Origin: Halobacillus sp. Nhm2S1
Lineage (GTDB): Bacteria > Bacillota > Bacilli > Bacillales > Halobacillaceae
Assembly: GCF_019599545.1 (NCBI RefSeq)
Contig: NZ_JAIEZV010000001.1
Coordinates: 496,001-560,000 of the forward strand
Length of the DNA: 64,000 nucleotides
Reading direction: 5' to 3'
Part shown: positions 1 to 8,446 of the stretch, one piece after another
Layout: each line of letters starts with the position of its first letter
Position numbering within the stretch: position 1 is the stretch's first letter
Made by a program: the position numbers and the translations under genes
Notes under the pieces: generated by a model
Database searches by the model: none
What the model saw: only the letters and a program-made list of their open reading frames with translations
What the model was told of the DNA's origin: nothing

Positions 1-24
1 CTGTATAGTATTTATTTAAAAATA

Positions 25-58
25 AAAACAGCCGCTCCTCCTTCGGAACGGCTGTTTT
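25..58 (-). terminator. terminator downstream of ylbL
   Basis: Ten-base inverted repeat (arms at 25-34 and 49-58) flanked by A/T runs, directly after the ylbL stop codon. On the minus strand the hairpin is followed by a U-rich stretch, as in an intrinsic terminator. Confidence 0.75.
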
Positions 59-59
59 T

Positions 60-1091
60 TTATGCTTCCTTCTTCGGTTTTAATTCCTGCAGAAAATCCA
101 GTGCATCCTGGAATGTATCCACAGGAACGACTTTCATGTCGGTATCGATTTCTTCTGCCGTTTCTTTGGCAATTTGATAATTGGATCCTTCTCTTCCCTC
201 TTCATTTGGTGCAAAGAAAACTTCTGCACCGTGGTCGGAAGCGGCCACCACTTTCTTATCAATGCCTCCGATTCTTCCTACTTGTCCTTCATAGTTTATT
301 TCTCCGGTCCCTGCGATTTCATAACCTTTTGTGATATCAGGCTCTGTCAATTGATCATAAATTTCCAAAGAAAACATCAGTCCGGCACTCGGCCCTCCGA
401 TTTCACCACTTTTGACGTTCACTTTCGGATTCACATCTACTGTCCGGTCGGTCACAAGGGAAATGCCGACCCCTACCTTGTCTGGATTATCAGGAAAAGG
501 AGCCAGTTCAAGTTCACGTTCGATTGTTTCCTCATCTCTTACAATGGTAAGCATGACGGACTCTCCTTCACCCTTGTTGCTCACATAGTCGATCAGGTCA
601 CTCGTTTCTTGAATGTCCTGGCCATCGACTTTCACAATCTGATCGCCCGTCTCTAAAATCTCTTCGGCTGGCATCCCTTCAATCACATTCATGACATAGA
701 CGCCTTCATAGTTAATCTCAATCTCTTTGCCGGCTGCTTGATAGGCGACGACTTTGGAGGCTTCCTGAGAAGATTCCATCATTTGCAGCTGGGCATGGAA
801 GTACTCTTCCTCTGACACCCCTTCCGGACGAATGTCTTCTAATGGATAGATTTGATGGAATGGACGGACCTGGGCAAGAACCCATTGAATAGGTGTCGCC
901 TGTCCACCTCTGACGGTTACAAGGTGCATATCCCCTTCACTGTCGTAACCACCCTCGACTTCGACAATGTCATTTAACGCATCCGCGGTTCCCGGTTTAT
1001 AAATATAATAAGGGAGGCGGAAGGCCCCCAGGAATGCCACGATAAGTACGGTTATAATTCCAGTGATAATTAGTTTACGATTTGCTTTCAT
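60..1091 (-). CDS. ylbL: YlbL/SepM-type membrane-anchored PDZ-Lon serine protease
   Basis: A 343-residue protein with an N-terminal membrane anchor (about residues 7-25), a PDZ domain (about 125-200) and a C-terminal Lon-type proteolytic domain. The catalytic Ser-Lys dyad is visible: Ser235 in GGPSAGL and a lysine near 280 in GGIDKK. The family cuts proteins on the outer face of the membrane (SepM matures a competence peptide in streptococci; YlbL in Bacillus is implicated in the DNA-damage response through removal of the division inhibitor YneA). The gene overlaps ylbK by its start, so the two are probably cotranscribed, and it ends at a strong terminator. Family assignment is firm; the natural substrate here is not known. 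Confidence 0.93.
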   Translation of the reverse strand: MKANRKLIITGIITVLIVAFLGAFRLPYYIYKPGTADALNDIVEVEGGYDSEGDMHLVTVRGGQATPIQWVLAQVRPFHQIYPLEDIRPEGVSEEEYFHAQLQMMESSQEASKVVAYQAAGKEIEINYEGVYVMNVIEGMPAEEILETGDQIVKVDGQDIQETSDLIDYVSNKGEGESVMLTIVRDEETIERELELAPFPDNPDKVGVGISLVTDRTVDVNPKVNVKSGEIGGPSAGLMFSLEIYDQLTEPDITKGYEIAGTGEINYEGQVGRIGGIDKKVVAASDHGAEVFFAPNEEGREGSNYQIAKETAEEIDTDMKVVPVDTFQDALDFLQELKPKKEA

Positions 1092-1885
1092 TCGTCATTT
1101 GACTCCTTCCACGCAGCGAGCTTCATCTTTATTTCTTGTATGCAATCTTCCGCTGCTTTCTCCCCCGCCTCTACAATTTCCTGGATCTTCGTAAAAGCCC
1201 GGGAGCTGAATTTGGATACATCCGGTTTGATCATCACATCCGCATCAGAGGAGACCCCAATAGCTGTGACTAATTCATCCTGCATAATATCAATGCTCTG
1301 GGTAATGACATCATAAATTGAATTAATGTTTGGGTCAGAGTCAAAGTGAGCACAATCCACAGCAATAATAAATGCAGCCCCCATATCTTTCACCACAGAG
1401 ACAGGGACACGATCAATGACCCCTCCATCAATATAGAGACGATCTTCAATTCTTTCGGGTACGAAAATCCCGGGAATGGCAATGCTTGCTCTGACCGCAT
1501 CACTTGCAGGACCTGTCGTGAAGATTTTCTTCTCTCCGGCGTAGAGATCCGTAGCGACAATGGACATGGGTGTTTGAAAATCCTCGATGTTCTTTCCGAA
1601 CGTGAAAAGCCGGATGTATTCTTTGATTCTTTTCCCTTGAACAAACCCCATTTTGGGGACAGTGAAATCCAAATAGTACTTTCTTTTAAACGTAAAGGCA
1701 AGTTTATACATATCTTCGATTCTTTGTCCGGCAGCAAAAAAAGAGCCGACGAGCGCCCCCATACTGCTTCCTGCAATGAAATCAACGGGAATATCATGTT
1801 CACGAAGGACCTTCAGAACACCCAAGTGTGCAAAACCACGCGCTCCTCCAGAACCTAAAGCCAATCCGATCTTTGGTCTCGCCAC
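1088..1885 (-). CDS. ylbK: Patatin-like phospholipase YlbK (RssA/NTE family)
   Basis: A 265-residue patatin-like serine hydrolase. It has the glycine-rich oxyanion motif GSGGARG (11-17), the nucleophile elbow GSSMG with Ser41, and the catalytic Asp153 in the DGG motif. Such proteins hydrolyse acyl esters of lipids; the substrate of YlbK is unknown. The open frame runs further upstream to an ATG at 1903, but the codons just after that ATG are AAGGAGG, a perfect Shine-Dalgarno sequence eight bases before the GTG at 1885, and the resulting N-terminus MARPKIGLALG fits the family. The 3' end overlaps ylbL by four bases (ATGA), indicating translational coupling. Confidence 0.9.
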   Translation of the reverse strand: MARPKIGLALGSGGARGFAHLGVLKVLREHDIPVDFIAGSSMGALVGSFFAAGQRIEDMYKLAFTFKRKYYLDFTVPKMGFVQGKRIKEYIRLFTFGKNIEDFQTPMSIVATDLYAGEKKIFTTGPASDAVRASIAIPGIFVPERIEDRLYIDGGVIDRVPVSVVKDMGAAFIIAVDCAHFDSDPNINSIYDVITQSIDIMQDELVTAIGVSSDADVMIKPDVSKFSSRAFTKIQEIVEAGEKAAEDCIQEIKMKLAAWKESNDE

Positions 1886-2034
1886 TCGCCATTCCTCCTT
1901 CATCCATGTGGTTTATTTTATGGAATAAACCATTCCCTTATGAGCGTACACATGGAATATAGACAACCTGTGAGCACGCGTCGAAATCTATACCCATTCT
2001 ACTATTCCTATGATGAGAAGTACAGAAAACAGCC

Positions 2035-3246
2035 ATGTCTAAGGAGGCGTTCTCGATTTCCAAATTGAAAACCATCGCATTGACGCTGCTTGCTTCGGCG
2101 CTTGCGGTTTCCTTGATTTTATATCCACGTGATGCCCTATCCGCCAGTCTCAGAGGACTCGATCTTTGGTGGGAAATCGTCTTCCCTTCCCTTCTCCCAT
2201 TTTTTATAACCGCAGAATTTTTAATCGGTTTCGGTGTCGTACACGGGCTCGGGGCCCTTAGTGAACGGTTTATGAGGCCCTTGTTTAATGTTCCTGGTTG
2301 CGGCGGTTTTGTTTGGGTGATGGGAATGGCAAGCGGTTATCCTTCCGGAGCGAAGTGGACGGCCGACCTGCGTAAGAAAGGACAAGTGACCCGTGTCGAA
2401 GCGGAGAGGTTGGTCGCTTTTACTAACGCTTCTAGTCCACTTTTCATTTTCGGAGCCATCGCTGTCGGATTCTTTCACGATGCAAGCCTTGGCATTCTCA
2501 TTGCTATCGCCCATTATGGTGGGAATTTTCTCGTGGGCATCGGCATGCGTTTCTATAAGAGAAATGATCAGGAACGTAGCATGGAACGTACGTCTGCTTC
2601 CTGGAAAGATGCGTTCAGTAAAATGCACCAATCTCGGCTGGATGATGGACGAACACTAGGCAAATTGATGGGAGATGCAGTGACAAGATCAGTGGATACA
2701 CTGCTTATGGTTGGTGGTTTTATCATGCTTTTCTCCGTTCTCACGGAATTGTTGAAGCAGACAGGTGCCATTCATATTTTTTCACACCTGCTTCTTTATA
2801 CAGGACTTCCTGAAACGTTCCATGTTCCTTTTACAGCAGGAATGTTGGAATTGACGACTGGTATCGGAGCGGTTACCGAAACCCATGAACCTTTGCTCGC
2901 TCAGCTTTTAATCGTAAGCTTCATTCTCGGTTTTCATGGATTTTCGATTCAGGCCCAAATCGCAAGCATTCTTGCAGAAACAGACATCCGCTTCAAACCT
3001 TACGCACTGGCAAGGATTGCTCATGGAATGGTCGCCGCTGCGTTGATTTATGTATTGTATTTCGTTTACCGCCCCTTTCAACAACAAAGCATGCCGATCT
3101 GGAATCCAAATGAAAACTTCACGACCCCCATTCTCGAATTTTTCAATCATTATGGACCGCCGATTACTTTGCTCATGATCATGCTCATGATCTGTGTAAA
3201 ATGGAACAGTGAACGGAAAACAAAAAAACGATCCCTACACGTATAA
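2035..3246 (+). CDS. ylbJ: Sporulation integral membrane protein YlbJ
   Basis: A 400-residue polytopic membrane protein of the YlbJ family, with nucleoside-transporter/Gate-like repeats (for example GFVWVMGMASGYPSGAK and LGFHGFSIQAQIAS). In B. subtilis YlbJ belongs to the sigma-E regulon and is needed for spores of normal resistance; the transported molecule is unknown. It is divergent from ylbK and convergent with coaD, with which it shares a terminator. The start is uncertain: the ATG at 2035 has no clear ribosome site, while a perfect AAGGAGG at 2041-2047 lies eight bases before an in-frame ATT at 2056, which would give MSKLKTIALT. The longer form is listed as the conservative choice. Confidence 0.88.
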   Translation: MSKEAFSISKLKTIALTLLASALAVSLILYPRDALSASLRGLDLWWEIVFPSLLPFFITAEFLIGFGVVHGLGALSERFMRPLFNVPGCGGFVWVMGMASGYPSGAKWTADLRKKGQVTRVEAERLVAFTNASSPLFIFGAIAVGFFHDASLGILIAIAHYGGNFLVGIGMRFYKRNDQERSMERTSASWKDAFSKMHQSRLDDGRTLGKLMGDAVTRSVDTLLMVGGFIMLFSVLTELLKQTGAIHIFSHLLLYTGLPETFHVPFTAGMLELTTGIGAVTETHEPLLAQLLIVSFILGFHGFSIQAQIASILAETDIRFKPYALARIAHGMVAAALIYVLYFVYRPFQQQSMPIWNPNENFTTPILEFFNHYGPPITLLMIMLMICVKWNSERKTKKRSLHV

Positions 3247-3265
3247 TCCGTAGAGATCGTTTTTT
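3223..3265. terminator. bidirectional terminator between ylbJ and coaD
   Basis: Inverted repeat with arms of about 14 bases (AAACGATCCCTAC / GTAGAGATCGTTT) flanked by A and T runs on both sides, overlapping the last codons of ylbJ and lying before the end of coaD. Confidence 0.8.
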
Positions 3266-3274
3266 CTGTCGTGT

Positions 3275-3763
<489 letters not shown>

Positions 3764-4312
3764 TTACTCAAAAATCGATACACCGATATTACTTCCATAA
3801 TGATCGGTTTTCATACGTTTCAGACGCCCCACTTCTTCAGGTATTTCTTCGGAAGCATCGTGTTCACAAACGATAACCGCGTGTTCTGAGATCAAATCAA
3901 ATTCTAAAAGCGCTTCCATTAAGTCCTGATAAGAAAACTTCTTATAGGGTGGATCCAGGAAAATATAATCAAACGTCAGTCCCCGTTTCCCAGCCGCCTT
4001 GATGGCACGCATGGCATCGGTTTTGAAAACTTCTGTACGCTCTTTGATCTCGAGCGTTTTTATATTTTCATAAATGGTCTGGATCGCTTTTTGCTGTTGA
4101 TCGACGAACACACAAGATTCCACACCACGACTCAAAGCTTCAATTCCGAGACCACCGCTCCCTGCAAACAAATCCAGAGCTTTTCCGCCCTCAAAAAAAG
4201 GCCCAATCCCGTGAAAGACCGCTTCCTTCACTTTGTCTGTCGTCGGTCTGGTTTTATGTGTAGGGACAGATTTCAACGGACGTCCCTTAAATTCACCAGC
4301 AATCACTCGCAT
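3764..4312 (-). CDS. rsmD: 16S rRNA (guanine-966-N2)-methyltransferase RsmD
   Basis: A 182-residue SAM-dependent methyltransferase that modifies G966 of 16S rRNA. The SAM-binding loop LDLFAGSGGLG (47-56) and the catalytic DPPY (120-123) are present, and the N-terminus MRVIAGEFKGR is typical of the family. The open frame continues upstream to 4420, but the ATG at 4312 has a GAGGTG ribosome site eight bases upstream and matches the usual N-terminus. It heads the rsmD-coaD pair (ylbH-coaD in B. subtilis). Confidence 0.95.
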   Translation of the reverse strand: MRVIAGEFKGRPLKSVPTHKTRPTTDKVKEAVFHGIGPFFEGGKALDLFAGSGGLGIEALSRGVESCVFVDQQQKAIQTIYENIKTLEIKERTEVFKTDAMRAIKAAGKRGLTFDYIFLDPPYKKFSYQDLMEALLEFDLISEHAVIVCEHDASEEIPEEVGRLKRMKTDHYGSNIGVSIFE

Positions 4313-4389
4313 CCTGTACACCTCACTTGTCAGCATTCCCCATAATCCTACCACAAAACAGACGTCACAGGGAAGTACAGGGTGTGGAA

Positions 4390-4482
4390 GTGCCCTGGGA
4401 GACACGACAAGCATAAGCAAATCTGCGGAGTGGCGGGCTTTGCCACAGAGCAGATTTGCTTATGTCTCGAGTGTCTGGGCAC
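4390..4482. repeat. 93-bp near-perfect palindromic element with a partial copy downstream
   Basis: The segment begins GTGCCC and ends GGGCAC; inside are paired blocks AGACAC/GTGTCT and GCATAAGCAAATCTGC / GCAGATTTGCTTATG around a short GC-rich loop. A second, one-armed copy with the same order of blocks lies at 4509-4546. The rest of the 4313-4756 gap between rsmD and the stalk-protein terminator shows no coding signal. It looks like a small interspersed palindromic element; no coding capacity. Confidence 0.7.
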
Positions 4483-4756
4483 TGGGACCGGATTATTAGG
4501 GAGTGGAGATGGGCTGGGAGACCTGACACGCATAATGAGATTTGCAGTGAGGATAGACTAGAAACTTAATCAAGCATGGAATTTTGCACATTTTTTTATT
4601 TCAAGTGAATAAGGTGGTTCAGCAACGTACATACTAGCACTTGAAGCGGATGATACTGCTTCTGAAAACGGAGAAGGCTTACATCCCCATAAGCTCTTCC
4701 TCCGGTTTCTCCTCTCCCTTTACTTTTTTGTTTCATCTCTGATGAATCAGAAAAGC

Positions 4757-4789
4757 AGGGTCGCCCGTGATGGGCGACCCTATTTTTTT
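4757..4789. terminator. terminator after the stalk-domain gene
   Basis: Perfect ten-base stem AGGGTCGCCC / GGGCGACCCT with T7 on the plus side and an A-rich flank on the other, just beyond the stop codon at 4794. Confidence 0.8.
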
Positions 4790-4793
4790 GCCA

Positions 4794-6140
4794 TTATTTC
4801 GGTCTAGTCGTAAAGTTTATATCAAACAATCCCTGAAAATCCTGCCATTTTATATAGGGAGAATCTTCGACCATGATCAATAGTTCCTCCCCCATTCCAA
4901 ACCTTTCTTTGTCTACGATAAACGTCGGTTGATCAACGTAAAATCGATACTCTTTGCCGGGAACCTCCAACCGATAAACAGCACCTTGCTCAATTTCCGT
5001 AAGTTCATAATCCATCACACGACTGATCTCCGGTAGCGAAAGATACGATGATCCATGATAATGAACAATGCGATCCGTGACCATCTGATCATGGTAAAGC
5101 ACACGCTTTTTTTCAACATAACAGAGATGATCAGTTGTGGGAGCTTCATAGTTTTGAAAATAGGTTGTTTCTGCTCCATATACGTCGGATAACGACTCAT
5201 CCAGAAATAGTCCTAAATCTTCTGTCCTTTCAGCTTGCAGCATACGTTTTTTCCACGTCAGCAGATCTTCTTCGGTTAAAGAAGTGACCACTTCGTTGGC
5301 CATCGACATGCTGTTACCTGTATAAACATCTTTAACAACCTTCAACTCCCAAGGGTTTTCTTCTGTCGTAACTTTTTTCAAATGCTCCACCACATACTCC
5401 GCTTGCAGTTCCTTCACATCTCTTCCTTCAACCTTCATGTGGTTGTCCAATACTTTCGTATCGGACTGATCGAGCTGAATCAAAATAGGACCGGTCCACT
5501 CTAGAAAGGTTTGTAACTCCTGCTGTACTTCAGCAGAAAGCTCTGTTCCTGCTTCATATGTAACAATACTATTCCCTTTCTTCCACAAAGAGGCTTCTCC
5601 TTTTCTTGTAAGCGGGAGTGATTCATTCATAGAAGAAAACTTATAATAACGCAGGTTTTCCATCGGGATATCACTTTCCTTAGCGGAAGGAACAAGCCAT
5701 GGATCCTTCCTCTCATCCAAATCTTTTATGGTCAATGAAAATGGAGACTGCAACACACGGTCCTCTTTCTTCAATACAAGCATCCAATCGTTGATGACCT
5801 CATTTTCAGGCATCGGCATGGTATAATCTACAAGGACTTTCCCTTCTTTTTCTATAATCATTTCTGTCGTTTTCTGATGGGTTATACGACAGGACGACTC
5901 TTGATGGGAACAGACGATTCCTGTTGCTTTTTCCGGAGGATCAAGCTTGTAGATCCCTGCTTTTAATTGATCATATGTATAGTGAAATTGCAGCGTATCC
6001 TCTTTGACGGTCATTGAAACATCCAGATTTGGAGATTTGGTGACTTGTTCACTACCCGCTTCAGCTCGGTCCCACTGATAAAGGAGCATAAGGGTGGACA
6101 CACTGAGAAGCAAAGTGAGCGGAAACCATAAGGGCTTCAT
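4794..6140 (-). CDS. Secreted or anchored protein with C-terminal copper-amine-oxidase-N-like (stalk) domain
   Basis: A 448-residue exported protein. Residues about 4-22 form a signal peptide or signal anchor; the middle is hydrophilic with no motif I recognise; the last 80 or so residues (SYLSLPEISRVMDYEL through GKEYRFYVDQPTFIVD) resemble the stalk domain found at the N-terminus of copper amine oxidases and in many cell-surface proteins of Firmicutes. ATG at 6140 is chosen because AAGGAGG lies nine bases upstream; the frame extends to 6161 without a ribosome site. It sits where B. subtilis has rsmD directly next to ylbG, so it is an insertion in the conserved order. Function unknown; a cell-wall role is a guess. 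Confidence 0.7.
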   Translation of the reverse strand: MKPLWFPLTLLLSVSTLMLLYQWDRAEAGSEQVTKSPNLDVSMTVKEDTLQFHYTYDQLKAGIYKLDPPEKATGIVCSHQESSCRITHQKTTEMIIEKEGKVLVDYTMPMPENEVINDWMLVLKKEDRVLQSPFSLTIKDLDERKDPWLVPSAKESDIPMENLRYYKFSSMNESLPLTRKGEASLWKKGNSIVTYEAGTELSAEVQQELQTFLEWTGPILIQLDQSDTKVLDNHMKVEGRDVKELQAEYVVEHLKKVTTEENPWELKVVKDVYTGNSMSMANEVVTSLTEEDLLTWKKRMLQAERTEDLGLFLDESLSDVYGAETTYFQNYEAPTTDHLCYVEKKRVLYHDQMVTDRIVHYHGSSYLSLPEISRVMDYELTEIEQGAVYRLEVPGKEYRFYVDQPTFIVDKERFGMGEELLIMVEDSPYIKWQDFQGLFDINFTTRPK

Positions 6141-6255
6141 CCTGCTCCCCTCCTTTTCCAATTTACATGCACAACGTTTCGTGCTACCTTTAATTTGATT
6201 GTTTACTAGAAAGCTCTGTTATATCTCAATGTTTATTCCAGATGAAGGCCAATAA

Positions 6256-6685
6256 TGGAAGACTCATTTTTTCGAGGTAACCGGGTTCGTTGCCTTGTTG
6301 AGAGTTAGGGATGGATGGGAAGCTACTCGCTTTCCTGCGGGGGGGCTTCCTCGGGCTGTATGAGCACTAAGGATTCTCCCATTTGATGAAGGGGAGAAAC
6401 GAACCCCTTCACTCAGAAGGACTGTTTTATACGATCCCTGTGCTATACACAGAAAACTCTCTTTACCGAGTAGCTGTGAAATAAATACCTGATTCACATG
6501 CTCACACAACTTACCTCCATGAAGCTGGAAGTGAGCTGTTTCCAGAAGTGGTTTCGAGACACTGATATGTTGAAGGGGCGAAGGGGAATGGGGAGGCTTA
6601 CCGCGCTCCCGCGGAAGCGAGCTATTCCCCGCAGCCCCCTCTACTCAATAAATGCCTAGAAACTGAGTCTTCAAGATTCCTGTCA
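6256..6685. repeat. Composite palindromic repeat, locus 1
   Basis: Two divergent repeat units (about 6256-6425 and 6541-6685) joined by a 115-bp spacer. The outer ends are inverted copies of a GGAAGACTCA...TTCGAG sequence (left at 6257; right TAGAAACTGAGTCTTC to CCTGTCAT at 6657-6685). The right unit is a shortened version of the type II units at 28333 and 60795; the left unit is a shortened inverse of the type I unit at 30528. Together with flanks it fills the 630-bp gap between the stalk-protein gene and the DUF7147-like gene. Confidence 0.75.
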
Positions 6686-6708
6686 TTTACTTTAATTATA
6701 AAATAATC

Positions 6709-6754
6709 AATGAGTATCAGAACTGATTAGAAATGAGTATCAGAACTGATTAGA
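6709..6754. repeat. 23-bp direct tandem duplication before the DUF7147-like gene
   Basis: Two perfect copies of a 23-bp unit starting AATGAGTATCAGAACTGATT at 6709-6731 and 6732-6754, ending just before the ribosome binding site of the gene at 6771. The unit may carry a promoter or operator part; no consensus recognised. Confidence 0.85.
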
Positions 6755-6770
6755 AAGGGTGTACATATTT

Positions 6771-7160
6771 ATGATACAAAAATTCATCGAACTTGGCGAA
6801 GGGTATGCGGATATTTATGAACTGATCGACCTCGGTACGCGGATGCCTGAACGCATTCAGCATGCCATCGCTTTCTATAGCGAAAAAGAGGGCAAACCGG
6901 TGGCTTCCTTATCTTTAGTGATGAAGCCTGCCCATAACGATAAATTCCAGCCCATCTATATTTGCAGGGAAGGCATTCCCAATCCTCACGAAAAACCGAA
7001 TCAACGCTTCGATATGTATAAAGAAATGGTCGAACAGGCAGGAAAAGAAATTGCGGAATTCACCATCAAACCTTCCAACCTTTTTCCTGAAACCGAACTT
7101 TTTTATCAGCATTTAATCGGAATTCTCCGTATGAATAAATTCATAGCTCCATTAAGTTAA
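6771..7160 (+). CDS. DUF7147-like conserved protein of unknown function
   Basis: A 129-residue soluble protein starting MIQKFIELGEGYADIYEL. I recognise it as a conserved Bacillaceae protein of the type now called DUF7147, sometimes mislabelled methylthioribose kinase, without a known function. It has no membrane segment and no obvious catalytic motif. ATG at 6771 is preferred to the GTG at 6759: AAAGGG lies ten bases before it and homologues start at this Met. It is transcribed toward ylbG and ends in a shared terminator. Confidence 0.75.
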   Translation: MIQKFIELGEGYADIYELIDLGTRMPERIQHAIAFYSEKEGKPVASLSLVMKPAHNDKFQPIYICREGIPNPHEKPNQRFDMYKEMVEQAGKEIAEFTIKPSNLFPETELFYQHLIGILRMNKFIAPLS

Positions 7161-7187
7161 GACCTGTGACCATGCACTCGAGAGAAG

Positions 7188-7222
7188 AAAAAAGCGTCCA
7201 CTCAAGAAGCGGACGCTTTTTT
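7188..7222. terminator. bidirectional terminator before ylbG
   Basis: Stem AAAAAAGCGTCC / GGACGCTTTTTT around a nine-base loop; serves the plus-strand gene ending at 7160 and the minus-strand ylbG ending at 7230. Confidence 0.85.
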
Positions 7223-7229
7223 GGTGCAG

Positions 7230-7508
7230 TCAGATGCCCATCTTATAGTCATATTGCTTGGCTTTGTCAGGCTTCGCCCCTTCGTATTCCGTGCGAACAT
7301 CTGGTTTATAAGAAGGCACAACACGGGAAACGAATGGTAAGCGTTCGAGCTTTTCCATTTTATACTCGACATCTTCCTGATTCACATATACTAAGGCATA
7401 CTTCATTTTCTTAGATGCATGAATCAAATGACCATGTTTCTTAATCTGCCTAATGTTTTTCATATGCTGAAAATATACGATTAGTCCTTGTCGTTTTGTT
7501 CGGATCAT
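7230..7508 (-). CDS. ylbG: YlbG family protein (DUF2129)
   Basis: A 92-residue basic protein beginning MIRTKRQGLIVYFQH, the conserved N-terminus of the YlbG/UPF0298 family. Family members are small cytosolic proteins next to ylbF; no biochemical activity is established. The synteny ylbF-ylbG-rsmD supports the name even though another gene lies opposite between ylbG and ylbF here. Confidence 0.92.
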   Translation of the reverse strand: MIRTKRQGLIVYFQHMKNIRQIKKHGHLIHASKKMKYALVYVNQEDVEYKMEKLERLPFVSRVVPSYKPDVRTEYEGAKPDKAKQYDYKMGI

Positions 7509-7592
7509 TGTTTGACTCTACTCCCCATCGAACATAATAAGTTAACGTCAGTTTACCAAATATCCCCGCGTACGGCAATGAGGAGGTTGGTA

Positions 7593-7925
7593 GTGTTGCT
7601 CACAGATCATGAACGGGCATCCCTTATTTTTGAAGAGCTTTTACAAAAATCGGACAAAATCAATACGGCCGTCTTCAAAAAAATTGCTGGAATCCCTTTC
7701 GTCTATTTGCACCCAGAAGAAAGTACAACAAAGAAAGAGGTGGAAGAAGTTTTAAAATGGTGTGCATCGAAGGCAATGAAAGGAAAACGCCTGACCCTTG
7801 CGATGAGCTATGTACGCAAGAATCAGGCGCTCTATGTGTATCGCGTCCGCTTTTTAGTTCCCCAGCGTAAAATGTTTTGCTGCGGGAACTTATGCGACGA
7901 CTGTATTCGTTTTACTGATCCTTAA
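7593..7925 (+). CDS. Orphan protein with Cys-rich C-terminus, convergent with ylbF
   Basis: A 110-residue protein I do not recognise. The GTG at 7593 is chosen because AGGAGG (7581-7586) lies six bases upstream; the frame is open further 5' but without a ribosome site. The N-terminal part (VLLTDHERASLIFEELLQK) looks alpha/beta and soluble; the C-terminal 25 residues carry CCGNLCDDC, a possible metal or Fe-S ligand set. It lies between ylbG and ylbF on the opposite strand, and its stop codon overlaps the end of ylbF by four bases. The partner ylbF also ends in a Cys cluster. Coding status is supported by ribosome site and length; function unknown. Confidence 0.65.
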   Translation: MLLTDHERASLIFEELLQKSDKINTAVFKKIAGIPFVYLHPEESTTKKEVEEVLKWCASKAMKGKRLTLAMSYVRKNQALYVYRVRFLVPQRKMFCCGNLCDDCIRFTDP

Positions 7926-8365
7926 GAGGCGCAACCACAGCTGCCGCCACTTCCGCATCCTCCACTACACCCTGTGTCGGTAAGCGCCATACCATTTTTC
8001 GGCACTTTGATTTGCTCACTTACACTGAAGGCTACACTTTCACTGATCTCATCCAGCAGCTTCTGGATATTGCGTTCAGCTTTTTTGAAGTGGGCTACCG
8101 TCTCATGCATATCCATTTCTCTTTTTACGGAGCGGACTTTTTTCATGATGGTGTTGTAATCGGGGTGATAACGGCCGAAACGCTGCACGTCCTCGTAATG
8201 CTCTTTCATGTCTGCAAAGCTTTTAATGAGTCTTTGCGCCTCTCTATCATTTTCAAGAGCGCTCTTAGCCTCTTGGTACTCTTGCATGGTGTCTGAATGC
8301 ATGACCATCTGGCCGATCGATTCAGAGCGATCTAGCAGATCGACAATTTCCATTGTAGCTAGCAT
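7922..8365 (-). CDS. ylbF: YlbF/RicF regulator, RNase Y and sporulation-competence factor
   Basis: A 147-residue helical protein of the YlbF/YmcA family. In B. subtilis YlbF (RicF), YmcA (RicA) and YaaT (RicT) form a complex that carries Fe-S clusters, binds RNase Y and is needed for maturation of several operon mRNAs, competence, biofilm and sporulation. The helical domain spans about 1-120; the Gly/Cys tail CSGGCGSGGSCGC at the extreme C-terminus matches the cluster-ligand tail of RicF. It follows ylbD on the minus strand. Regulatory role here is inferred from family. Confidence 0.93.
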   Translation of the reverse strand: MLATMEIVDLLDRSESIGQMVMHSDTMQEYQEAKSALENDREAQRLIKSFADMKEHYEDVQRFGRYHPDYNTIMKKVRSVKREMDMHETVAHFKKAERNIQKLLDEISESVAFSVSEQIKVPKNGMALTDTGCSGGCGSGGSCGCAS

Positions 8366-8403
8366 AGTACATGTCCACCTCCATCTTCTATCTTATCAAA
8401 TAG

Positions 8404-8440
8404 GAAAGCAGATGGAAATAAAAGATCTTTTCCATCTGCC
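8404..8440 (-). terminator. hairpin between ylbD and ylbF
   Basis: Stem GCAGATGGAAA / TTTCCATCTGC with a short T run on the minus strand. It could be a weak terminator or attenuator inside a ylbD-ylbF transcript. Confidence 0.45.
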
Positions 8441-8446
8441 CTGATT

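Noticed and set aside
8366-8446. ylbE between ylbD and ylbF
   Set aside because: The gap is only 81 bases and contains a hairpin; no frame of about 80 codons exists there.
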